A stretch of DNA of 29,309 bases from Clostridium sp. (GTDB lineage Bacteria; Bacillota; Clostridia; Clostridiales; Clostridiaceae), in assembly GCF_018372875.1 (NCBI RefSeq), contig NZ_JAHAIF010000033.1:1-29309 (forward strand). The letters are read 5' to 3'. Positions 24,084 to 29,309 of the stretch are shown here, piece after piece (the first letter of the stretch is position 1; each line of letters opens with the position of its first letter). The notes under the pieces were generated by a model, which made no database searches, was not told where the DNA came from, and saw only the letters and a program-made list of their open reading frames with translations. A program made the position numbers and the translations under genes.

Positions 24084-26306
24084 TTATTCTATTACATCAC
24101 TATTAAGTAAATCTTTTATTCTATTCTCTAATGATGAATATCTCTCAGTGCTATTAGTGTTTGTAACCATATACTGAAGCGCCCTTGGATATCCAACCAC
24201 TGTTACTAGCTCCTTTGCTCTCGTTATTCCAGTGTATATTAAATTTCTATTCATCAAGAAAGGTGATCCCATAAATGATGGAATAATTACAACCTTAAAT
24301 TCACTTCCTTGACTTTTATGTATTGTAATTGCATAAGCCAATTCTAATTCTTCAATATTTTCAGAATCATATATCACCTTTTTTTCATCATCAAATATTA
24401 CTGTAATGCTTCCTCTTTCATTATCAATACTTTGAACGAATCCCATATCTCCATTAAATACACCTTCACCGTCAAGATCTCCCTTGCCACTTATAGAAGT
24501 CCATTTTATTGAGTAATTATTTTTAGTTTGCATAACCTTATCCCCTTCTCTAAGAATAAGATTCTTCATCTTTTTCTCTTTTTTATCCTTTGAGGGTGGA
24601 TTTAATATTTCTTGTATTTTTTCATTCAAATTTATTATTCCTAAAACTCCTTTTTTCATAGGACTTAAAACTTGAATATCCCTTCTTCTATCCCATGACT
24701 TATTGAAGTTTGGCAATCTCCTATTAACTAAATCTAAAGTAACAGAAAGTATATTATCTATATTCTCTTCCTTTAAAAAATAAAAATCTTTATTCTTTTG
24801 ATTCAAATATGGCATCTCTCCATTATTTATTCTATGTGCATTAGTGATAATTAAACTCTCTGCTCCCTGTCTAAATATTTCTTTTAATCTAACTACCTTG
24901 ATTAATCCACTATTTATTAAGTCCTTTAATACATTTCCAGGCCCTACTGATGGTAATTGATCCACATCTCCTACAATAATAAGCCTTGTTCCAACTCTTA
25001 TGGATTTTAATAAGCTGTGCATTAAGAATATATCTATCATAGAAGCTTCATCTATTATTACTACATCTCCATCTAATGGTTCATCTGATTCATCATCTAA
25101 AGGAGTATCATCATCCCCAGCCCCTATATCTAATAATCTATGTATGGTTTTTGCTTCTCTTCCAGTTGATTCAGTCATTCTCTTAGCTGCTCTTCCTGTT
25201 GGGGCTGCTAAAAGAACCTTCATTCCCTCATTTTCATAAATTTCAATTATGCTCTTTATAATTGTTGTTTTTCCCGTTCCTGGTCCTCCAGTTATTATTT
25301 CTATTCCATCAGTAAAAGCCCCCATAATAGCTTCTTTCTGAGAGTCTGCAAAGTTAATGCCACTTTTCTTTTCAAACAAAGAAATTTCAAATTCTATATC
25401 TGTATTAATAGTTTGATAATTTTGAATTGATAACCTTGCTATTCTTTCTGTTATACCTAATTCAGTATAATAAAATATAGGTATAAATACACATTCTATA
25501 TCATTTATTTTTTGCACTATTAGGTTTTTCTCTAAAAATGAATTATATATATTTCCTTCTATTAGTTCTTCCTTAACCAGTAAAAGTTCTTTAGTTTCTT
25601 CTATAACCTTATCCTTAGGCATATATGTATTTCCAGCAGCACAGAATCTATTTATTACAAAGTCTATTCCACTCTTTATTCTAGAATCAGACTCTCTATT
25701 TATTCCTATCATTGACCCAATTCTATCTGCTGTAGCAAAACCTATTCCTTTTATTTCTCTACAAAGAATATAAGGGTCCTTCTGAACAATATCTTTAGCA
25801 TTAGGCCCAAATCTTTTATATATCTTTAAACACTGCCCATGAGTTATGCCAAAACCTTGAAAATATATCATTATATCTTTTAAATCATGCTGTTCTAAAT
25901 ATGATTCATAGATAATATTAAATTTCTTTTCTCCAATACCATCAATCTCTTTTATTCTTTCTATATTATTATCTAATATATCCATGGCCTCTTCACCAAA
26001 ATGATCTATGATTTTCTTTGCTGTAACAGGACCAATTCCTCTAATTATTCCAGATGATAAATACTTCTCTAAACCATCTATTGTAGTTGGCATAATCTCT
26101 TCACATTTACTAATACTAAACTGCTTACCAAATTGTTTATGCATTATCCAAGTACCAGTTAATTTTACATGTTGCCCTTCTCTTAAGTAAGGGATTGTTC
26201 CTACAGCTGTTATAGGTTTATTCTCTATATTAATTTTAGATACTACATATCCTGTATCATCACTTTTAAAAAATATTACTTCAACAAAGCCTTCCAAGAC
26301 TTCCAT
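24084..26306 (-). CDS. recD2: RecD2, RecD-like 5'-3' DNA helicase
   Basis: A 740-residue SF1B helicase of the RecD2/YrrC family, which acts in DNA repair without RecBC. It has an N-terminal OB-like region (1-70), helix-hairpin-helix repeats at about 80-200 (GIIRGIGPVTAKKI, EIDGIGEKK and EIKGIGFATADRIG), Walker A GGPGTGKTT near 340, Walker B VVIIDEASMID, GDVDQLPSVGPG and the C-terminal ITIHKSQGSEFKVV and YTGITRAKE. The frame is open to an ATG at 26321, but GGAGAG sits properly before the ATG at 26306, which I chose. Its promoter overlaps the divergent nagA promoter. It begins the recD2-comFA-like-comFC transcript. Confidence 0.95.
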   Translation of the reverse strand: MEVLEGFVEVIFFKSDDTGYVVSKINIENKPITAVGTIPYLREGQHVKLTGTWIMHKQFGKQFSISKCEEIMPTTIDGLEKYLSSGIIRGIGPVTAKKIIDHFGEEAMDILDNNIERIKEIDGIGEKKFNIIYESYLEQHDLKDIMIYFQGFGITHGQCLKIYKRFGPNAKDIVQKDPYILCREIKGIGFATADRIGSMIGINRESDSRIKSGIDFVINRFCAAGNTYMPKDKVIEETKELLLVKEELIEGNIYNSFLEKNLIVQKINDIECVFIPIFYYTELGITERIARLSIQNYQTINTDIEFEISLFEKKSGINFADSQKEAIMGAFTDGIEIITGGPGTGKTTIIKSIIEIYENEGMKVLLAAPTGRAAKRMTESTGREAKTIHRLLDIGAGDDDTPLDDESDEPLDGDVVIIDEASMIDIFLMHSLLKSIRVGTRLIIVGDVDQLPSVGPGNVLKDLINSGLIKVVRLKEIFRQGAESLIITNAHRINNGEMPYLNQKNKDFYFLKEENIDNILSVTLDLVNRRLPNFNKSWDRRRDIQVLSPMKKGVLGIINLNEKIQEILNPPSKDKKEKKMKNLILREGDKVMQTKNNYSIKWTSISGKGDLDGEGVFNGDMGFVQSIDNERGSITVIFDDEKKVIYDSENIEELELAYAITIHKSQGSEFKVVIIPSFMGSPFLMNRNLIYTGITRAKELVTVVGYPRALQYMVTNTNSTERYSSLENRIKDLLNSDVIE

Positions 26307-26342
26307 ATTATCTCTCCACATCCAATAAACTTATTTTTATTC

Positions 26343-26370
26343 TTGACTATATATATTATAATTATATCAT
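26343..26370 (+). promoter_or_regulatory. SigA-type promoter for nagA
   Basis: TTGACT (26343-26348) and TATCAT (26365-26370) are 16 bp apart, 40 bp before the nagA start. It overlaps the divergent recD2 promoter. Confidence 0.6.
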
Positions 26371-26390
26371 AGGATTATAAAGTTTCTAAA
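26361..26390 (-). promoter_or_regulatory. Probable promoter for recD2
   Basis: On the minus strand TTTAGA (26390-26385) and TATAAT (26366-26361) are 18 bp apart. It shares DNA with the nagA promoter, so the two may compete for RNA polymerase. Confidence 0.45.
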
Positions 26391-26409
26391 AATTCATGGA
26401 GGTGTTTTA

Positions 26410-27546
26410 ATGCTAATAAAAAATTGTAATATTATTTATTTAGACAAAATCGAAAAAGGTTCTATACTAGTTGAAAACGGAAAGATCAAAGAAATTAACC
26501 CTTCCAATGTTAACGATACAGAAGTTATAGATGCTGAAGGTTTATATCTTTCACCAGGATTTATTGATGTTCATATTCACGGTGCTGGTGGTTGCGATAC
26601 CATGGATGGTACTGTTGAATCTATAAATACAATTGCAAAAACAATAGTTCAACATGGTACAACATCTTTTACACCAACTACAATGACAGTTGCTGCTGAA
26701 GATATAAGAAAATCTATGGAAGTTATTAAAAAACTTAAAGAAGAAGGAACTGAAGGTGCCAATGTATTAGGAGCTCACTTAGAAGGACCTTTCATAAGCC
26801 CAAAAGCAATTGGTGCTCAAAATCCAAACTTCTTACTTGCTCCATCAGTAGAAAACTATAATAAAATAGTTGGTGACTATAGTGATGCTGTTGTATCTAT
26901 CACAATGGCTCCGGAAGTTGAAGGTGCAAAAGAATTAATTAAGTACCTTTCTGATAATGGTGTTACAGTATCTATGGGGCACACAAAAGCTACTTATGAT
27001 GAAGCTATAGAGGGAATAAAATGTGGTGCATGCCACTCAACTCATCTTTACAACGCAATGACTCCTTTTACTCATAGAGAACCAGGTGTTGTAGGTGCTA
27101 CATTTGATACTGATATAACTACAGAAACAATTTCTGATGGTATCCATATTTCTTACCCTGCTTTAAGAACAGCCTATAAGCAAAAGGGAACTGATAAAGT
27201 TTTATTAGTTAGTGATGCTATGGAAGCTTGTGGTATGCCAGATGGTCAATATTCTTTAGGTGGTCAAGATGTTATAGTTAAAAATGGTGCTGCAAGATTA
27301 TTAGATGGAACCTTAGCTGGTTCTGTTCTTACTCTTGATAAAGCTGTTAAGAATATATATAACAACTCAGATTATCCTTTAAATGAAGTTGTAAGAATGG
27401 CTACTTACAATGGTGCAAAGCACTGTCATGTTGAAGATCATAAAGGTTTAATAAAAGAAGGATATGATGCTGACCTTATATTATTCAATGAAGATATAGA
27501 AATTCAAAAAGTTTTCGTTAACGGAAAAGAAGTTTATAATAGATAA
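26410..27546 (+). CDS. nagA: N-acetylglucosamine-6-phosphate deacetylase NagA
   Basis: Removes the acetyl group from GlcNAc-6-phosphate, giving glucosamine-6-phosphate for glycolysis or cell-wall recycling. It is an amidohydrolase-fold enzyme of 378 residues, standard length. The metal site is shown by GFIDVHIHGAGG (HxH near 55-57), HLEGPF with the conserved Glu, SMGHTKATYDEA and STHLYNAMTPF with metal-binding His residues, and the catalytic Asp in LLVSDAMEACG. GGAGGTG precedes the ATG. No nagB or PTS gene is adjacent. It stands alone, with its own promoter and a terminator shared with metK. Confidence 0.97.
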   Translation: MLIKNCNIIYLDKIEKGSILVENGKIKEINPSNVNDTEVIDAEGLYLSPGFIDVHIHGAGGCDTMDGTVESINTIAKTIVQHGTTSFTPTTMTVAAEDIRKSMEVIKKLKEEGTEGANVLGAHLEGPFISPKAIGAQNPNFLLAPSVENYNKIVGDYSDAVVSITMAPEVEGAKELIKYLSDNGVTVSMGHTKATYDEAIEGIKCGACHSTHLYNAMTPFTHREPGVVGATFDTDITTETISDGIHISYPALRTAYKQKGTDKVLLVSDAMEACGMPDGQYSLGGQDVIVKNGAARLLDGTLAGSVLTLDKAVKNIYNNSDYPLNEVVRMATYNGAKHCHVEDHKGLIKEGYDADLILFNEDIEIQKVFVNGKEVYNR

Positions 27547-27550
27547 TAAA

Positions 27551-27582
27551 AAGGCTTATTGCAAATTACTGCAATAAGCCTT
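27551..27582. terminator. Bidirectional terminator between nagA and metK
   Basis: The 13-bp arms AAGGCTTATTGCA (27551-27563) and TGCAATAAGCCTT (27570-27582) are perfectly complementary around a 6-nt loop. T runs follow on plus and A runs precede it, so it can stop both convergent transcripts. Confidence 0.9.
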
Positions 27583-27586
27583 TTTT

Positions 27587-28762
27587 CTATAATAATTTTT
27601 TAATTTCTTCAACCTTGTTTAATTGTTCCCATGGAAGATTTAAATCTGTTCTTCCAAAATGTCCATAAGCAGCAGTTTGCTTATATATTGGTCTTCTTAA
27701 ATCTAAATCTTTGATTATTGCACCTGGTCTTAGGTCAAACACCTTTTCAACTATATCAATTATAGTTTCTTCATCAACTTTTCCAGTTCCAAATGTCTCA
27801 ACTTCTATTGATACTGGCCTTGCAACACCTATAGCATAAGCCAATTGTATTTCAAGCTTATCTGCAAGCCCAGCAGCTACTAAGTTTTTAGCAACCCATC
27901 TTGCTGCATACGCTGCTGATCTATCTACCTTTGTTGGATCTTTTCCTGAGAATGCTCCACCACCGTGTCTTCCCATTCCTCCATAAGTATCAACTATTAT
28001 CTTTCTTCCTGTTAATCCTGAATCCCCCTGAGGACCCCCTACAACGAATCTTCCAGTAGGATTTATGTAGTATTTAGTGTTTTCATCTAATAATTCAGCT
28101 GGAACCACTTCTCTTATTACGTATTCCATTAAATCTTTTTCTATTTGCTCTAAAGTAACTTCTTCACCATGTTGAGTAGAAATAACTATTGCATCTATTC
28201 TCTTAGCAGTGTTATTTTCATATTCAACTGTTACTTGCGTTTTACCATCTGGTCTTAAATAATCTAGTGTTCCATTCTTTCTAACTTCAGTTAGTCTTCT
28301 AGAAAGTCTATGAGCCATAGCTATTGGTAGTGGCATAAATTCTGGAGTTTCATTTGTTGCAAAACCAAACATCATACCTTGGTCTCCAGCACCTACTGCT
28401 TCAACATCATCCTTATCACCTTTTTTAGATTCTAAAGCTTCGTCTACTCCCATTGCTATATCAGCTGATTGTTCATCTATAGTAGTCATAACTGCACATG
28501 TATCACAGTCAAATCCATACTTAGCTCTATCATAACCTATTTCTCTTATTGTTTCTCTAACAACTTTAGGAATGTCAACATAACAATTTGTTGTTATTTC
28601 TCCCATTACCATTACTAATCCTGTTGTCGTACATGTTTCACATGCTACTCTTGCATTTGGATCCTTTGATAAAATGGCATCTAGTACTGCATCAGATATT
28701 TGATCACATATTTTATCTGGATGTCCTTCTGTTACTGATTCTGATGTAAATAATCTTTTCAT
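27587..28762 (-). CDS. metK: S-adenosylmethionine synthetase MetK
   Basis: Makes S-adenosylmethionine from methionine and ATP. The 391 residues match the family. The N-terminal [20 protein letters not shown] carries the methionine and ATP-site residues. Further markers are [12 protein letters not shown] and [20 protein letters not shown], with the P-loop-like [14 protein letters not shown] between. The open frame runs upstream to 28966, but that extension is the riboswitch read as protein. GGAAGGAG stands before the ATG at 28762, the family start. It is controlled by a SAM-I riboswitch, giving product feedback. Confidence 0.97.
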   Translation of the reverse strand: MKRLFTSESVTEGHPDKICDQISDAVLDAILSKDPNARVACETCTTTGLVMVMGEITTNCYVDIPKVVRETIREIGYDRAKYGFDCDTCAVMTTIDEQSADIAMGVDEALESKKGDKDDVEAVGAGDQGMMFGFATNETPEFMPLPIAMAHRLSRRLTEVRKNGTLDYLRPDGKTQVTVEYENNTAKRIDAIVISTQHGEEVTLEQIEKDLMEYVIREVVPAELLDENTKYYINPTGRFVVGGPQGDSGLTGRKIIVDTYGGMGRHGGGAFSGKDPTKVDRSAAYAARWVAKNLVAAGLADKLEIQLAYAIGVARPVSIEVETFGTGKVDEETIIDIVEKVFDLRPGAIIKDLDLRRPIYKQTAAYGHFGRTDLNLPWEQLNKVEEIKKLL

Positions 28763-28797
28763 AATTTGTCTTCTCCTTCCAAATGTTTTTAGGCAAT

Positions 28798-28821
28798 AAA
28801 AAAACCCTTCGATAAGAAGAG
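28798..28821 (-). terminator. SAM-controlled terminator in the metK leader
   Basis: On the minus strand CUCUUC and GAAGGG form a 6-bp stem with a 5-nt loop, followed by seven U. The antiterminator alternative pairs GAUGAGAGAGA (28846-28836) with the stretch 28822-28811. The first of these strands also forms the aptamer's P1 helix, so the two states exclude each other. Confidence 0.8.
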
Positions 28822-28838
28822 ACTTTACTATATAATCT

Positions 28839-28940
28839 CTCTCATCTCGTAGATAAAAATCTACAGGAATTGGCACCTTGTAATATAACAGGTTGCCGGG
28901 TTTCATCGGGCCCTTTCCCTCCACCTCTCTTGATAAGAGT
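28839..28940 (-). promoter_or_regulatory. SAM-I riboswitch (S box) of metK
   Basis: On the minus strand the S-box blocks are all present: CTTATCAAGAGAGGTGGAGG, GGGCCCGATGAAACCCGGCA, GGTGCCAATTCC and GATGAGAGAGA. P1 pairs CUCUUAUC (near 28939-28932) with GAUGAGAG (28846-28839). SAM binding is known to stabilise P1 and so release the downstream terminator. Confidence 0.97.
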
Positions 28941-28964
28941 TTTTTATTTAATTTTTGCAAATTC

Positions 28965-28993
28965 ATTGTAACATATTATTTTTTTAAACTCAA
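28965..28993 (-). promoter_or_regulatory. SigA promoter for the metK leader, extended -10
   Basis: On the minus strand TTGAGT (28993-28988) and TACAAT (28970-28965) are 17 bp apart, with TG one base upstream of the -10. The start would fall just before the riboswitch. Confidence 0.75.
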
Positions 28994-29019
28994 TAGTATT
29001 TATTACATAATTTAAACTT

Positions 29020-29049
29020 TTATCCACAGAAGATTTTTTTCTATCCACA
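29020..29049 (+). other. Pair of DnaA-box-like 9-mers
   Basis: TTATCCACA (29020-29028) is a perfect DnaA-box consensus match and CTATCCACA (29041-29049) differs at one base. They are in the same orientation with starts 21 bp apart, about two helical turns, in a gene-free AT-rich gap. Function is not known. Confidence 0.45.
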
Positions 29050-29091
29050 GATTTTATTAATTTAATACACACTATCAACTTTTAAGGAATT

Positions 29092-29115
29092 AAAAAAAAG
29101 CAAGTAACCTTGCTT
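29092..29115 (-). terminator. Terminator of the tRNA genes
   Basis: On the minus strand AAGCAAG and CTTGCTT form a 7-bp stem with a 4-nt loop, followed by eight U. It lies just after the tRNA-Tyr CCA end. Confidence 0.85.
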
Positions 29116-29120
29116 TTCAA

Positions 29121-29205
29121 TGGTGGAGGAGGACGGATTCGAACCATCGAAGCGAATCGCAACAGATTTACAGTCTGCCCCCTTTGGCCACTCGGGAACT
29201 CCTCC
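29121..29205 (-). tRNA. tRNA-Tyr (anticodon GTA)
   Basis: An 85-nt class II tRNA with encoded CCA. The acceptor GGAGGAG pairs with the 3' CTCCTCC. The anticodon loop CTGTAAA has GTA at 29171-29169, and a variable arm of the long type precedes the T arm GGTTCGAATCC. It follows tRNA-Thr by 5 bp. Confidence 0.97.
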
Positions 29206-29210
29206 ATTAA

Positions 29211-29285
29211 TGGAGCTGGCAATAGGAATCGAACCTACAACCTGCTGATTACAAGTCAGCTGCTCTACCGTTGAGCCATGCCAGC
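29211..29285 (-). tRNA. tRNA-Thr (anticodon TGT)
   Basis: A 75-nt tRNA with encoded CCA. The acceptor GCTGGCA pairs with TGCCAGC. The anticodon stem GCTGA/TCAGC holds the loop CTTGTAA with TGT at 29253-29251, and the T arm reads AGGTTCGATTCCT. It is the first tRNA of the pair, and the cluster's promoter lies outside the window. Confidence 0.97.
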
Positions 29286-29309
29286 ATATTATATTTATTT
29301 TTTAAGTTT

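Noticed and set aside
28763..28966. N-terminal extension of MetK by 68 residues
   Set aside because: The extension is the SAM-I riboswitch and terminator translated in frame. The family start and a good SD are at 28762.

Overview
The window looks like chromosome from a low-GC Firmicute, most likely Clostridium sensu stricto. The reasons are very AT-rich DNA, strong GGAGG-type ribosome binding sites, FMN and SAM-I riboswitches in front of ribU and metK, and the gene order recD2 - comF genes - structured RNA - hpf - secA - prfB. The species cannot be fixed from the sequence alone.

Layout. 45-1092: a terminator from a plus-strand gene outside the window, then the riboflavin uptake gene ribU (minus) with its terminator, FMN riboswitch and promoter. 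1126-4313: an intergenic repeat, the RNA-binding protein Tex and a HAD-family hydrolase (minus). 4353-7082: three plus-strand genes, namely an RNase Z-like metallo-beta-lactamase-fold hydrolase, a small membrane protein and a membrane-anchored M28 metallopeptidase. 7089-7475: a second repeat copy, a decayed acetyltransferase remnant and a terminator. 7521-13979 (minus): a complete operon for import and catabolism of 2-aminoethylphosphonate, in transcription order DeoR-family regulator, substrate-binding lipoprotein, ATPase, fused two-domain permease, phosphonatase PhnX and transaminase PhnW. 13980-16174: an accessory, eroding stretch with a candidate operator, a histidine-kinase remnant, an unknown coiled-coil protein and a frame-disrupted acetyltransferase.

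16168-26306 (minus) is the conserved housekeeping block: VTT-domain membrane protein, HAD phosphatase, prfB with its programmed frameshift, secA, hpf, a roughly 210-nt structured RNA that fits the raiA RNA motif, comFC, a ComFA-like protein that has lost its ATPase motifs, and recD2. From 26343 the strand switches for nagA, which converges on metK across a shared bidirectional terminator. metK carries a SAM-I riboswitch. The window ends with a tRNA-Thr/tRNA-Tyr pair and its terminator. Between these and metK lie two DnaA-box-like 9-mers.

How the genes work together. The phosphonate operon would bind 2-aminoethylphosphonate at the surface, import it, transaminate it to phosphonoacetaldehyde and split that to acetaldehyde and phosphate. 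The housekeeping block joins ribosome hibernation (hpf and probably the raiA RNA), protein export (secA) and translation termination (prfB). The most interesting items are the probable raiA RNA, a dispersed hairpin-forming intergenic repeat with three copies here, the degenerate ComFA-like protein, and the DeoR-controlled phosphonate operon with repeated GTTAAT-like half-sites upstream.
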